Of a stretch of DNA of 64,000 bases, positions 52,660 to 62,692 are shown piece by piece. This DNA is from Motiliproteus sp965230185 (GTDB lineage: Bacteria; Pseudomonadota; Gammaproteobacteria; Pseudomonadales; Balneatricaceae). The notes beneath the pieces are model-generated. The model had not been told where the DNA came from. It worked only from the letters and a program-made list of their open reading frames with translations, and did not search any database. A program made the translations under genes and the position numbers. Positions within the stretch are counted from its first letter, which is position 1; the number at the start of each line of letters is the position of its first letter. The stretch spans positions 2,666,001-2,730,000 of the forward strand of contig OZ245995.1 in assembly GCA_965230185.1 (NCBI GenBank), in the 5' to 3' direction.

Positions 52660-52927
52660 ATCTTATGTGAGGGTGAGTCCGATTACAGGCAGCCTCAATG
52701 AAATGCGGACGTCCCCCAGCATCATAGACACTCGGTTTGCTCCCATATCGACTTCTGTTTTCGGTACATCAGCTTAAGCTGGATGATACAGCAATTACTA
52801 ACTACTGAGATCCAGGGCACCAATTCCGCCGGGGGCCCGGTAACAGCCGGGAGAGACCGAGTGGGCCGACACAGCGACGGGAAGGGGTAAGTCGCCGGCC
52901 GGCCCGTTTGAAAGGATCGCTCAGCGT

Positions 52928-54289
52928 TTACGCGGCGACCAGGAACAGCACGCTGGCAACGGCCGCGGCCAGCAGCGCGTAGGGCAATTGAGTCAGGGCG
53001 TGCTGCATCGGTGTACAACCACTGCCCTGGGCCGAGAGCACCGTAGAATCGCCGTAGAAGCAGGCATGGCTGCCAAAGGCCGCGGCTGACATCAGGGCGC
53101 CGATCACCAGCGGCAGATGGGCGTCCATCGCCTGGGCAAGCGGCAGTACGATGGGCAGCGCTACCGCCAGCATGCCCCAGAAGGTACCAGTGGCGAAGGC
53201 GATCAGGGCCATCACCAGGAACACCACCACCGGCAGCATATCGGCGGTCATCAGCGGCTTGACGCTGTCGATGATGTACAGGGTCAGCCCCAGGGTGTCA
53301 TTGACCTCTTTGAGCATAAAACCGGCCACCACGGTACCCAGCGGCAGGATCATCGACTTGAATCCCTCCATGGCGGTATCGAAGACCTGGTTGAAGGTGA
53401 GAATTCGCTGCCCCCAGTAGAGCACCACGGTAATACCCAGCGCGACGATCACGCCCATCAGGATATCGACGTCGAAATACCAGGTGAAGAAGATCAGTGA
53501 CAGCACCGGAATAAAGAAGTTGTACAGCGAGGGCTTTGCTCGGGCCGCACCGACACTTTCGCCGGCGGCGACGCCCAGATCCATATCGATAGCGCCCGGC
53601 GGGATGATTTCACCGCCCCGTGCCCGGGCTTCGGCGGCTTTCATCGGTCCCAGCAGCGGAAACTTCTCAAACGCCACCAGCGGTACGATGATCGCGGCCA
53701 CCCAGGCATAGAACATGTAGGGAATCGCATCGATGTAGACCATCAGCCCCTGGCCCTTTTCGGCGGCACCGTTGTCCTCCAGCAGTCCGGCGAAGAAGAT
53801 CGCCCAGGTGGAGAAAGGCACCAGCACACAGATGGGAGCGGCGGTGGAATCGACGATATAGGCCAGCATTTCGCGGGAAACCTTAAACTTGTCGGTCACC
53901 TTCTTCATCGAGGAACTGATCGCCAGCGCGTTCAGATAATCGTCGATAAAGATAATCAGCCCCAGTAACCAGGTAAACACCAGGCTACTGCGCCGCGAGT
54001 GCACATAACGCACCATGTAGTCACTGAAAGCGATAGCGCTGCCGGTTTTGATCAGCAGCGCGATCAGGCTGCCGAAGAAGCCGCAGACCAGAATAATCCA
54101 GCCGATGGTATCGTCCTGCATCACCTTCAGCGCGGTACTGGCAAAGCCGGAAAGCAGTTCGGTGGGAGAGATCATCAGCAGGCCGGTCAGCACACCCGCC
54201 AGCAGGGATTCGATCGTACGTCTGGTGATCAGGGCGACCGCCAGTACGACCAGGGTGGGAAACACCACGAAAGCACCGTAATTTTCCAT
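52928..54289 (-). CDS. NhaC-family Na+/H+ antiporter-like transporter
   Basis: 453 residues in 11-12 membrane segments. Motif FIDDYLNALAISSSMKKVTD (the conserved double Asp of the NhaC/ion-transporter superfamily), VDSTAAPICVLVPFSTW and GTFWGMLAVALPIVLPLAQ. NhaC relatives exchange Na+ for H+, and some import organic acids or amino acids. It is the last member of the minus-strand metabolic cluster, apart from it by 425 bases, so it may be the substrate importer or separate. Confidence 0.85.
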   Translation of the reverse strand: MENYGAFVVFPTLVVLAVALITRRTIESLLAGVLTGLLMISPTELLSGFASTALKVMQDDTIGWIILVCGFFGSLIALLIKTGSAIAFSDYMVRYVHSRRSSLVFTWLLGLIIFIDDYLNALAISSSMKKVTDKFKVSREMLAYIVDSTAAPICVLVPFSTWAIFFAGLLEDNGAAEKGQGLMVYIDAIPYMFYAWVAAIIVPLVAFEKFPLLGPMKAAEARARGGEIIPPGAIDMDLGVAAGESVGAARAKPSLYNFFIPVLSLIFFTWYFDVDILMGVIVALGITVVLYWGQRILTFNQVFDTAMEGFKSMILPLGTVVAGFMLKEVNDTLGLTLYIIDSVKPLMTADMLPVVVFLVMALIAFATGTFWGMLAVALPIVLPLAQAMDAHLPLVIGALMSAAAFGSHACFYGDSTVLSAQGSGCTPMQHALTQLPYALLAAAVASVLFLVAA

Positions 54290-54714
54290 AACAGATCCGT
54301 TCTTTGGAAATCTGCTGATAAGCCCCTTGCGCCTCCGGCCGCTCTACAGCCTGCAGAGAACACGCTGCGCTTATTCGCAGGTTTCTTGATAATTTAAAAG
54401 GGAAAGAAAACCAGTAACGGAAAATTCAGGGCGGCGACAGTCCTGCTATTTTAATAGCAGACAGATCACCATTCACAGATGCTGAAATTATTGAACAGCT
54501 CATCATACACTCCTTTCATTATTTATTATCAGCAGAGCGTAACCTTTCTCTTTCGATAAAGACTATACCAACAACGGGTGACAGAGCAGGCTCTGTACAA
54601 CCCATAAGCTTCTTTTATTCAGCCGCAAAAGGTTCCTCCAATAAAAATCGGAAACATGGAAAATGACGGGGCAGCTATTTAAACTTCAGCTGTCCGTGGT
54701 TTTGCCGGTATCAG
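54290..54714. other. Upstream region of the NhaC-type gene with two dyads
   Basis: No gene. Two perfect short dyads occur: CTGCTATT-TT-AATAGCAG at 54444-54461 (155 bases before the antiporter start) and ACAGAGC-AG-GCTCTGT at 54581-54596. Either could be an operator for the LuxR-type regulators of the cluster. No terminator was clear after the SDR gene. Confidence 0.5.
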
Positions 54715-55464
54715 TCAGGCCAGCAGTTTCTCCAGCCCCGAACAGGTCAGCCCGGCTATCCAGCCTCCGTCGACCCGGATATCGGTGCCGGATATATAGG
54801 CGCTGTCATCACTGGCCAGAAAATGGTAAACCCCGAGCAGATCGTCGGTACGACCGGGCCGCCCGAGCGCGGTGGTATGTCGGGTCAGCCGAGACTCCTG
54901 GCTGCCTGCTGGTTCCATCGGCGTGGTGATGGTCCCCGGACAGACCGCGTTGACGCGGATACCTCGGTCACCCAGCTGCAGGGCGGCGTTGCGGGTCAGA
55001 CTCAGCACAGAGACTTTCGACAATCCATAGGCGCTGTACTCCGGCATGGTGATATACGCCGCCGCCGAGGCGGTATTAATAATACTGCCGCCGTTATTCA
55101 GTACCCTCTGACCATGTTTTATTCCCAGATACACACCCTTAACGTTTACCGAAAAAACCTTCTCCAGCACGGCGGGGTCTGCGTCTTTAATGGGCCCCTC
55201 TTCAATCGCAACACCGGCGTTATTAATAATTACGTCCAGACCAGCTGTTTTTTTACGCGCCACATCGAAAGCAGCTTCAACCTGTTTTTCACAGGAAACA
55301 TCAACAGCAATAAACGGTATATTTAACTTGTCCAGCGCCGGACTGCTGTTAATATCCGCCGCCAGCACCCGGGCGCCCTGGTCGATAAAATGCCGGGTCA
55401 ACGCCAGCCCGATACCACTGGCGGCTCCGGTAATAAAAATGGTCTTTCCTGCCACCGAGAACAT
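54715..55464 (-). CDS. Short-chain dehydrogenase/reductase (cluster SDR 3)
   Basis: 249 residues. TGAASGIGLALTRHF cofactor motif, NNAGVAI, catalytic YSAYGLSKVSVL (Tyr-x3-Lys), and PGTITTPME. Classical SDR, NAD-preferring by the Asp at the end of beta-2 (LAADINSS). 89 bases after the MFS gene, same strand. Would oxidise a secondary alcohol or reduce a ketone in the pathway of this cluster. Confidence 0.85.
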   Translation of the reverse strand: MFSVAGKTIFITGAASGIGLALTRHFIDQGARVLAADINSSPALDKLNIPFIAVDVSCEKQVEAAFDVARKKTAGLDVIINNAGVAIEEGPIKDADPAVLEKVFSVNVKGVYLGIKHGQRVLNNGGSIINTASAAAYITMPEYSAYGLSKVSVLSLTRNAALQLGDRGIRVNAVCPGTITTPMEPAGSQESRLTRHTTALGRPGRTDDLLGVYHFLASDDSAYISGTDIRVDGGWIAGLTCSGLEKLLA

Positions 55465-55553
55465 TCCCGTTCACCTCATATCAGAAATATTATTTGTCGG
55501 CACAATACCGAAAAAACGGGCGGTCCCCGGACCGGAACCGCCCGAAGGGGCTG

Positions 55554-56738
55554 TTATGTCCCGGTCACCGGCTCAGGCAGTGACTGCCGGGAATGACGAA
55601 TCAGCAGAAGGACAAATACACAGAGCCCGATTACCAGGGTGCCGGCGGTAAAGGCAAAGACTCCGCTGTAATCGCTGTCACTGATCAGCATTCCGGCCAG
55701 CGCCGGACCGACAATCGCCCCCAGCGACAGGAAGGAGGAGATCAGCACCGCCAGGTTTCCACGCCGGTCGAGACTGACCACGATCCCCATCTGATAGGCG
55801 AGACCAAAATTCCAGACGCCGGAGAACAGCACCGTGCCGAGGGTAAAGCTGAGACCGGTCAGCGGGCTGGCATAGATCACCAGCACCATCCCCAGCGCCA
55901 GGGTCGACAGCAGCAACGGCCAGATGCGCCCGAAACGGTCACCCAGCACGCCGGCCATCAGGGCGCCGACACCCCCACCGATCACCCCGACGGACAGTGC
56001 CTGGCCGATCAGGTCGGCGGCGATTTCCCGGTCGGCGGCAAGGCGTTCGACGAAAGCCCAGAGCCCGGACAAGCCGGCGAAACAGACCATCAGTGCGATC
56101 AACGCGATCCAGGCGGGAAGCACCGGGGCCGGGACATCCGCGTCCGTTTCGGCGCCGGGTTTGCGAATACCGCGTTCCGGCAGCCAGAAGATGGCCAGAC
56201 AGAGCGCAGCCAGCAGCACGGCCACGGTAACCACCAGTCCCCGGAATCCCCACAACGGGGTGACCCAGATCGGCAGCAGAAACAGCAGCGCGGCCCCCAC
56301 CGCCTGCTCGGCCACCAGCTTGAAGCCGAAGTTGCGATCCGGATCACGGGTATCGGAGATCACACAGATCGCCAGCCCGAACACCGTGCCGGCCCCCATT
56401 CCGGACACCACCATCGCCATCAGCAACAGCGAGTAGCTGTCGGCCAGAGCACTCGCCAGCAGGCCGCCACAGAGCAGCACAAAGCCGGCCAGGCCGGTCC
56501 GTCGCCAGTTGAAGCGTCGAATCCAGAACACCGCACTCAGGCAGATCAGCAGAAAGCCGAGAAAGTAACTGGAAGCGATCAGCCCGGTCTGTTCATCGTC
56601 CAGCGCCAGCGCCTGCGCTGCGGCGCCCAGCAACAGCGGCAGGATCAGAAAGATCGCCGAGCCGGCCGCGGAGATCAGCGACGCCGACAGAATCGAAGGA
56701 ATGCCGTTAATACGGGCCTGATCGGTGGTTGTCGACAT
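55554..56738 (-). CDS. MFS transporter of the metabolic cluster
   Basis: 394 residues in 12 membrane segments, with GMGAGTVFGLAICVISDTR in the fourth/fifth helix region and GGGVGALMAGVLGDRFGRIW as the conserved mid-loop motif. Likely imports the cluster's substrate or exports a product. Transcribed with the SDR and ureohydrolase genes; 158 bases from the latter, so it may have its own promoter. Confidence 0.82.
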   Translation of the reverse strand: MSTTTDQARINGIPSILSASLISAAGSAIFLILPLLLGAAAQALALDDEQTGLIASSYFLGFLLICLSAVFWIRRFNWRRTGLAGFVLLCGGLLASALADSYSLLLMAMVVSGMGAGTVFGLAICVISDTRDPDRNFGFKLVAEQAVGAALLFLLPIWVTPLWGFRGLVVTVAVLLAALCLAIFWLPERGIRKPGAETDADVPAPVLPAWIALIALMVCFAGLSGLWAFVERLAADREIAADLIGQALSVGVIGGGVGALMAGVLGDRFGRIWPLLLSTLALGMVLVIYASPLTGLSFTLGTVLFSGVWNFGLAYQMGIVVSLDRRGNLAVLISSFLSLGAIVGPALAGMLISDSDYSGVFAFTAGTLVIGLCVFVLLLIRHSRQSLPEPVTGT

Positions 56739-56896
56739 TGGCTGACTCCTGTTTTTTTTATGTAGTCGCAGAGCTTAAAAGAGCGCCTGAAGCTGCTCCT
56801 TAAAGAGAGCTGTATCAGATGCTGAACCCTTCCGGAGAAAGGTCGCCGGCCCGTCTGTCGGCAACCGGCGATACTGTGATGGCAGACAGCCGCCGG

Positions 56897-57967
56897 TTAT
56901 AACCAGCGGGTGGGGTTGCTGCGACCGGTGGCCTGTTCGCGGCAGTCGGCCAGCAGGCAGAGCAGCTCAAAGTAGAGCGCTGCCGCCACGTGACCGGATT
57001 TACCGTCCGGATCCCGGTTAGGGTTGTACTCCACCATATCGGCCCCGATGATATTGAGGCCACGGGCGCCATGGATAATCTCCCGCACCTGTCTCGGCGT
57101 CAGTCCGAAGGGCTCCGGACCGGTGGTGCCCATCATGTAGTTGCTGTCCAGGCCGTCGACGTCGAAGGAGAAGTAGGTCTTGTCGCTGCCGACCACCTCC
57201 CGTGCCTTGTCGATTACGTACTGAGTGCCCTTCTCGAACACCTCGTCGGCGGTAATCACCGTCATACCGGTGTCGTGAGAGAACTCCCAGAGAAAGTTGG
57301 CGCGGCCGCGAATACCGATCTGCACCGTGCGTTCCGGATCGATAAAGCCGTTCAGCACCGCCTGGCGGAAGATCGAACCGTCGTTGACCGCATCGCCACC
57401 CCAGCTCGCCATGGTGTCGGCATGGGCATCGATATGGATTACCCCGAAGCTGTCGTTGTGGGCTTCGGACAACCCCTTAAGGGCGCCGAAGGCGGTGGTA
57501 TGCTCGCCGCCGCAATTGAGGGTGTAGCAGCCCGCCTCGCCCAGTTGCTTAAATACCTGGTAGATGTCCTCCAGCCGGGTCTGCAGGTCGGTAGCCGACC
57601 ACTGCACGTCTCCGTAATCGATGATCGAACATTGCTCGAAGGGAATATTACCGGTGACATCGTTGAGCGGTCCGTAGTTACGGCTCCACTCCCGGATTGC
57701 CTTAGGGCCATGACGGGTGCCGGCCAGGCCGATGGCTCCCAGGTCCAGCGGCGATCCAACCATGGCGATATCCGCCTGTTCCAGCCGGTCCTGACGGTGC
57801 GGGGCCTGGAAAAAGCCCGGATGGGCCAGAAAACCGGTGGTGTCCAGGTTATAGCCTTCGGGAGCCGCCCGTTCGAAGAACCGGGTTACCCGGTCGTTCT
57901 GAAAATCGAATGCCGCCCGGTCCAGCTGCTGGTAACGGGTCAGCCTTTCTGCGCTGATTTTTGCCAT
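56897..57967 (-). CDS. Arginase/agmatinase-family ureohydrolase
   Basis: 356 residues. The metal-binding signature of ureohydrolases is present: GGEHT (His), IHIDAHADT (Asp, His, Asp) and SFDVDGLDS (two Asp; the usual final DP is DS here). Two Mn2+ or Ni2+ would hydrolyse a guanidino group to urea plus amine. Size and N-terminus (LDTTGFLAHPGFFQ) are closer to guanidino-acid or guanidine hydrolases than to arginase. Two bases before it the preceding SDR gene ends, so they are coupled. Substrate not identified. Confidence 0.82.
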   Translation of the reverse strand: MAKISAERLTRYQQLDRAAFDFQNDRVTRFFERAAPEGYNLDTTGFLAHPGFFQAPHRQDRLEQADIAMVGSPLDLGAIGLAGTRHGPKAIREWSRNYGPLNDVTGNIPFEQCSIIDYGDVQWSATDLQTRLEDIYQVFKQLGEAGCYTLNCGGEHTTAFGALKGLSEAHNDSFGVIHIDAHADTMASWGGDAVNDGSIFRQAVLNGFIDPERTVQIGIRGRANFLWEFSHDTGMTVITADEVFEKGTQYVIDKAREVVGSDKTYFSFDVDGLDSNYMMGTTGPEPFGLTPRQVREIIHGARGLNIIGADMVEYNPNRDPDGKSGHVAAALYFELLCLLADCREQATGRSNPTRWL

Positions 57968-57969
57968 GT

Positions 57970-58761
57970 TCAGTTCCTGTTCTGTTGTTCGGCCTGCTGG
58001 CCGAGTGTCTGCCAGACCCGCTCGTTAAGACCGGCCGACCAGCCACCACAGAGGTTGATCGCCTGGCCGTTGATAAAGCCACAGTCGTCGGCGGCCAGAA
58101 AATGGATCGCGGCCGCCGCCTCTTCCGGTTCACAGATCCGGTTCAGCGGTACCAGGGTCTTCTCCATGGCCAGCAACGCCTCACCGCCCTCCTCCTGCGC
58201 CATCGGCGTATTGACCGAGGTGGGGCAGATGGCATTGACGCGGATACCGCGGTCGCAGAGCTCCAGGGCGGCGGTCTGTGTCAGCCCCACCACCGAGAAC
58301 TTGGAGGCGCCGTATGAGCCCAGATCGATAAAACCGGTCTTGCCCGCCAGTGAGGCCGTGTTGATAATCCGTCCGCCTTCGTTCATCAGCCCTGCCGCGT
58401 GTTTGATGCCATAGAAGGCCCCCAGCAGATTGATATTGAAGCAGCGCCGAAAGTCCTCGGCGCTGGTCTCTTCCAGACGCTTATAACTGGCGAAAATACC
58501 AGCGTTGTTGACCAGGATATCGAGACCTCCGAAATGCTCCACGGCGGTCTGCAGCAGCTTGCGAACCTGAGCCTCGTCGCTGACATCGGTGGGCACCGAG
58601 AGGCCATTGACCTCGGCGGCCAGCTCCGGGCAGTCGTTGAGATCGCCGATGACCACCCGGGCGCCGGCCCGGGCCAGGCGTTCGACCACCGCTTTACCGA
58701 TCCCGGAACCGCCGCCGGTGACCACCGCGACCCGGCCTTCCAGATTAAAGAATGAATCCAT
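57970..58761 (-). CDS. Short-chain dehydrogenase/reductase (cluster SDR 2)
   Basis: 263 residues from ATG 58761 (MDSFFNLEGRVAVVTGGGSG); a longer frame to 58887 overlaps the next gene and is rejected. TGGGSGIGKAV motif, NNAGIF, YGASKFSVVGLT (catalytic Tyr/Lys), CPTSVNTPM. Sequence resembles NAD-dependent polyol or 3-hydroxy dehydrogenases. Ends 2 bases from the ureohydrolase start. Confidence 0.87.
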   Translation of the reverse strand: MDSFFNLEGRVAVVTGGGSGIGKAVVERLARAGARVVIGDLNDCPELAAEVNGLSVPTDVSDEAQVRKLLQTAVEHFGGLDILVNNAGIFASYKRLEETSAEDFRRCFNINLLGAFYGIKHAAGLMNEGGRIINTASLAGKTGFIDLGSYGASKFSVVGLTQTAALELCDRGIRVNAICPTSVNTPMAQEEGGEALLAMEKTLVPLNRICEPEEAAAAIHFLAADDCGFINGQAINLCGGWSAGLNERVWQTLGQQAEQQNRN

Positions 58762-58798
58762 CGAATTAGTCTCCTGAATCTTGTCAGTGGGCGGGGGA

Positions 58799-59599
58799 TT
58801 ACAGCCCCGGCGCCATACCACCGGCCACCGGCATGGCGACACCGGTGATATAAGCTGCCCCGGAACCGGCCAGGTAGGCCACGGCATCGCCGATCACCCC
58901 GGGGTCCGCCGAATAGCCCAGCGGAATGTGGGCGTCCTCCTGGCGTTGCGCTTCTTCGATGCTGATATTGTGCTCACTGGCGATCAGCTCGAGACTGGTC
59001 TGGTGCATCTGGGTGACCACCGAGCCCGGGCAGACGGCATTGATACGGATCTGGTCGGCGGCATAATTCAGTGCCAGCTGCTTGGTCAGCCCCACCACCG
59101 CATACTTGCTGGCGGTGTAGCAGGCGGGAATGGTTTCGATCGCCCCCAGCCCGGCCAGCGAGGCGACGTTGATAATGGCGCCACCGCCCTGCTGCTTCAT
59201 GGCCGGAATCACCGCCTGACAGAAATCGGCGGTGCCTTTGATATTCACTGCGTAGCTGAGCTGCCAGTCCTGATCGGTCACTTCCAGAAACTCGCCGGAA
59301 CCGAGACCGACACCGGCGTTATTGACCAGTACATCGATACGGCCGAACTCCCTGAGCACCCGGCTGACGCAGGAGCGGATCTGCGCTTTGTCGGTCACAT
59401 CCACAGTCACCGCCATCACCGTGGTTCCCAGGGTGTGGAGCCCGGAGACCGCCTCCTCAAGTCCGGCGGATGCTGACTCCAGATCGGTGACCACCAGGGT
59501 CGCGCCCTGTTCGGCCAGCTTCATGGCGATGGCGCGACCGATCCCTTTCGGGTGGCCGGCGCCGGTGACGATGGCGACTTTATCTTTCAGTGGTTTCAT
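58799..59599 (-). CDS. Short-chain dehydrogenase/reductase (cluster SDR 1)
   Basis: 266 residues from ATG 59599 (MKPLKDKVAIVTGAGHPKGI). The cofactor motif is the longer TGAGHPKGIGRAIAM form, with NNAGVGLG and YTASKYAVVGLT. The upstream extension to 59767 lies within the decarboxylase gene and is not used. 31 bases after the decarboxylase. Confidence 0.87.
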   Translation of the reverse strand: MKPLKDKVAIVTGAGHPKGIGRAIAMKLAEQGATLVVTDLESASAGLEEAVSGLHTLGTTVMAVTVDVTDKAQIRSCVSRVLREFGRIDVLVNNAGVGLGSGEFLEVTDQDWQLSYAVNIKGTADFCQAVIPAMKQQGGGAIINVASLAGLGAIETIPACYTASKYAVVGLTKQLALNYAADQIRINAVCPGSVVTQMHQTSLELIASEHNISIEEAQRQEDAHIPLGYSADPGVIGDAVAYLAGSGAAYITGVAMPVAGGMAPGL

Positions 59600-59630
59600 A
59601 GCAACTCTCACAATCTGTAACTGTCCGCAC

Positions 59631-60965
59631 TCAGCGGGTGCTGTCAGGACGTTTTTCCATATATTCAACGCAGTCCAGCAGCCAGTTCGGCGCGGTCTCG
59701 GCCGCCCCGACACCGCCGTAGCTGAGCAGCCCTTCGCGGTCCTGCCGGCCGGACCGAATGGCGGCAACTACCTCGCTGAGATCGTCCAGGAAACGACTGA
59801 GGTATTCGTGATCCATGGGATCGATGGTGAGGTGAATGGCCGGTGGCTCATTGACCCCCAGCAGCACCCAGCCCCGCTCACTCATACCGCCGACCACCCG
59901 TTCGATGCCGAGCTCGGTGCCGGCCTGAATCATCAGCAGCGGTCCGTGAGTCTGCCAACAGCTCAGTCCGTCGATCGCTTCCACCCGCTCGATGATCGCC
60001 TGCTTAACCGCCAGGATCTCACGGGCGTTATCGACATAGCCGCTCTCGCCCATGTAGTTGAGCACCGCCCAGGCGGCAGCCGTGGCCGCCAGTGGGCGAC
60101 TGCCCACGAAGGACTGAGAAACATAGAGTCCGCAGGGCCAGTCGGTGATGGGAACGTAGTGATACTGCTGCTCCGCTTTGCTGCGCCAGAGCACCGTCGA
60201 ACAGGGTTTGGCGGCGTAGCCGTACTTATGCAGGTCGGCGGAGATGGTGGAGACGCCGGGCACCCGGAAGTCGTACAGCGGGATCTCGGCGCCGGCTTCA
60301 CGCATAAAGGGCAGAATGTAACCGCCGACGCAGGCGTCGACATGGAACCAGAGGTCATGTTCCAGCGCGACCTGTCCCAGTTCCTCGACGGGATCGACCA
60401 GGCCGTAGGGCCAACTGGGAGCGGAGGCGGCGATGCCGATGGTATTGGGGCCGATGGCCGCCTTTATGGCCTCGACATCGGCCAGAAAATCATCGGCTAC
60501 CGGCACCCGGATCACCTTGATACCGATAAAGTGAGCGCCCTTGGAGAAGGTGGAATGGATCGAATAAGGCGCCACGATCTCCGGCTCGGTGATTTCCGGC
60601 TTATGCTCCTTCGCCCACTCGCGCATGGCATGAAGGGCACAGAAGATACTCTCGGTACCCCCGGAGGTGATGTTGCAACGGGCCTCTTCACCGCCGTGCA
60701 TGATCTCCGTGCACATATCCATGACATCGTTCTCCAGCCTGGCGGCCCCCGCCTGCTGGAAACTGAACAGCGCGTTGTAGGAGAAGAATTTCTCGTAGGC
60801 CTGCTCAATCAGACGCTGAATATGGTCGCCGCCCTTCAGCGAATTGCTGCTGAGCTTACCGGCCATATCCGGTGTCATCTCCTGTTTCAGCTGATCCAGT
60901 TCCGCCAGTACCTGATCCGATGATCGGCCCCGGGTAGGAAATCGAGCCGCTTTTGTTGTTGTCAT
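59631..60965 (-). CDS. Group II PLP-dependent decarboxylase (sphingosine-phosphate-lyase-like)
   Basis: 444 residues. PLP-binding lysine in SADLHKYGYA, the aspartate in WFHVDACVGG, and the GGTESIFCALHA motif that holds the phosphate. This is the DPL1/GAD branch (COG0076). It would decarboxylate an amino acid or cleave a phospho-amino-alcohol. Distinct from glutamate decarboxylases in lacking their long C-terminal tail. It follows the aminotransferase by 91 bases and precedes SDR 1. Confidence 0.83.
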   Translation of the reverse strand: MTTTKAARFPTRGRSSDQVLAELDQLKQEMTPDMAGKLSSNSLKGGDHIQRLIEQAYEKFFSYNALFSFQQAGAARLENDVMDMCTEIMHGGEEARCNITSGGTESIFCALHAMREWAKEHKPEITEPEIVAPYSIHSTFSKGAHFIGIKVIRVPVADDFLADVEAIKAAIGPNTIGIAASAPSWPYGLVDPVEELGQVALEHDLWFHVDACVGGYILPFMREAGAEIPLYDFRVPGVSTISADLHKYGYAAKPCSTVLWRSKAEQQYHYVPITDWPCGLYVSQSFVGSRPLAATAAAWAVLNYMGESGYVDNAREILAVKQAIIERVEAIDGLSCWQTHGPLLMIQAGTELGIERVVGGMSERGWVLLGVNEPPAIHLTIDPMDHEYLSRFLDDLSEVVAAIRSGRQDREGLLSYGGVGAAETAPNWLLDCVEYMEKRPDSTR

Positions 60966-61056
60966 GCTCTTAACTCCGGTTACTGTGGCCGGGACAGACT
61001 GCCGTCCCGGCCTGAATTTGTTGGCGGCGTGAATACACTGCCGTTGGCGGGCGGCC

Positions 61057-62454
61057 TCAGACCAGCCCTGCCACCTTCAGCTCCGCCGCGGTCTCTTCAA
61101 TGCTGTCACGCAGGGTATCCACCAGTTGGTCACACTGCTCCCTGCTCAGGATCAGCGGCGGAGAAACCACGATCAGGTTGCCGATGGGGCGAATCACCAC
61201 GCCCCGGTTCAGGCAGCGCTTGAAGACCCGCATGGCGGAACCGTCGGTCGCGGCAAAACCCTCTTTCGTTTCTTTGTTGCGGACCAGTTCGATACCGGCC
61301 ATAAAGTGACTACCGCGGACGTCGCCCACGATCGGCAGCTCGCTCAGTTCGGCCAGTCGCTGTTGCAGATAGGGACCCAGCTCCTGTACCTGCTCGCAGA
61401 GGCGTTCCCGCTCCATGATCTCGATATTCTTCAGCGCCACGGCGCAGGCCACCGGATGGCCGGAATAGGTAAAGCCATGGGAAAGCACGCCGCCCTCGCA
61501 CTGGGGCTTGCTGATCACCTCATAGATCTCGTCGGAGAGCAGCGTCGCACCCAGCGGCACGTAGCCGGAGGTCAGTCCTTTGGCGATGCAGATAATGTCG
61601 GGAGTGATACCGTAGATCTCCTCACTGGCGAACATCCGGCCCAGCCGGCCAAAAGCGGTAACTACCTCGTCGGAGATGAACAGCATGTCGTACTTCTTAC
61701 AGATATCGTACATGCGCCGGTGATAGCCCTCGGGCGCCACAAGCACGCCGCCAGCCCCCATAATCGGCTCGGCGATAAAGGCCGCGACCCGGTCCGGGCC
61801 CAGCTGCAGAATGCGGTTTTCAAACTCCTCCGCCAGGAAGTCACAGTAGGCCTCCTCGCTGAGGTCCTCGGCGCCGACCGGACGACGGTACATATTGGCC
61901 GCGGAGACGTATTCGATCAGGTTATCCATGCAGTCGAAGCTGTTTTTGGTGGCCTGAATACCGGTCAGACTGGCCGCCAGATAGGTGCTGCCGTGGTAGC
62001 CGTCGACCCGGGAGATAATCTTCTTCTTGCCCGGCATGCCTCTCATATTGAAGTAGTAATGAACCAGACGGATCGCGGTATCGTTGGCGACGGAACCGCC
62101 GCATCCGTAGAACACATGATTGAGATTGCCCGGCGCCAACTCTGCCAGCTTCGCCGCCAGCACGCTGGCCGGGGCGTTGGTGCAGTGACCGAAGGGGTTG
62201 TAGTAGTCCATTTTCAGCACCTGGTCCGCCATCGCCTCGGCGATTTCCCGACGGCCGTGACCGACGTTTACGCACCAGAGGCCGGCGATGCCGTCCAGAA
62301 AGCGGTTGCCTTCTGAATCGGCAACGTAGGCACCTTCAGCATTAACGATGACCTGGCTGCCTTCCTCCTTAAACGAAGAGAAATCGGTATACGGATGGAT
62401 AAAGTGATCCCGATCCATCTGCCAGATCTGATTGGACTCTACTTGCATGGACAT
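61057..62454 (-). CDS. Class III (omega-amino-acid) aminotransferase
   Basis: 465 residues from ATG 62454, which has AGGAG 7 bases upstream; the longer frame reaching 62583 lacks a ribosome site. PLP motifs: YGCGGSVANDTAIRL, ISDEVVTAFGR, and the lysine in IICIAKGLTSGYVP. The HPYTDF start is common in putrescine/taurine-type omega-transaminases. First gene of the minus-strand cluster, divergent from the LuxR gene; substrate amine unknown. Confidence 0.9.
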   Translation of the reverse strand: MSMQVESNQIWQMDRDHFIHPYTDFSSFKEEGSQVIVNAEGAYVADSEGNRFLDGIAGLWCVNVGHGRREIAEAMADQVLKMDYYNPFGHCTNAPASVLAAKLAELAPGNLNHVFYGCGGSVANDTAIRLVHYYFNMRGMPGKKKIISRVDGYHGSTYLAASLTGIQATKNSFDCMDNLIEYVSAANMYRRPVGAEDLSEEAYCDFLAEEFENRILQLGPDRVAAFIAEPIMGAGGVLVAPEGYHRRMYDICKKYDMLFISDEVVTAFGRLGRMFASEEIYGITPDIICIAKGLTSGYVPLGATLLSDEIYEVISKPQCEGGVLSHGFTYSGHPVACAVALKNIEIMERERLCEQVQELGPYLQQRLAELSELPIVGDVRGSHFMAGIELVRNKETKEGFAATDGSAMRVFKRCLNRGVVIRPIGNLIVVSPPLILSREQCDQLVDTLRDSIEETAAELKVAGLV

Positions 62455-62692
62455 TGGCGTCTCCTGAAATTGCTCACTTGAAGGCTTCGTGCCATCAGAA
62501 GAGAAGCTTTCGAATACATCGCCGTCAGGTGGTGCCGGCACTGCGCTGATCGAGGCTTCTGACTCATGGCACCATCTAATCACGGCGCCGGAAACGCCGG
62601 AATCACCCTTAGTGGGTAACCTGCAACAGTCTCCCGCTGTGCTAATTTACAAACCAGATAAACAACACCGGCAGACCATACGGGGTGCAGCC

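Noticed and set aside
55593..56765. Long plus-strand frame (390 codons) antisense to the MFS gene
   Set aside because: Composition is Gln/His/Arg/Asp-rich, typical of the antisense of a membrane protein; no start signals.
56990..58414. 474-codon plus-strand frame antisense to ureohydrolase and SDR 2
   Set aside because: Antisense shadow in GC-rich DNA; the minus-strand genes carry clear motifs.
59322..60923. 533-codon plus-strand frame antisense to the decarboxylase
   Set aside because: Shadow of a high-GC gene; no domain, no ribosome site.
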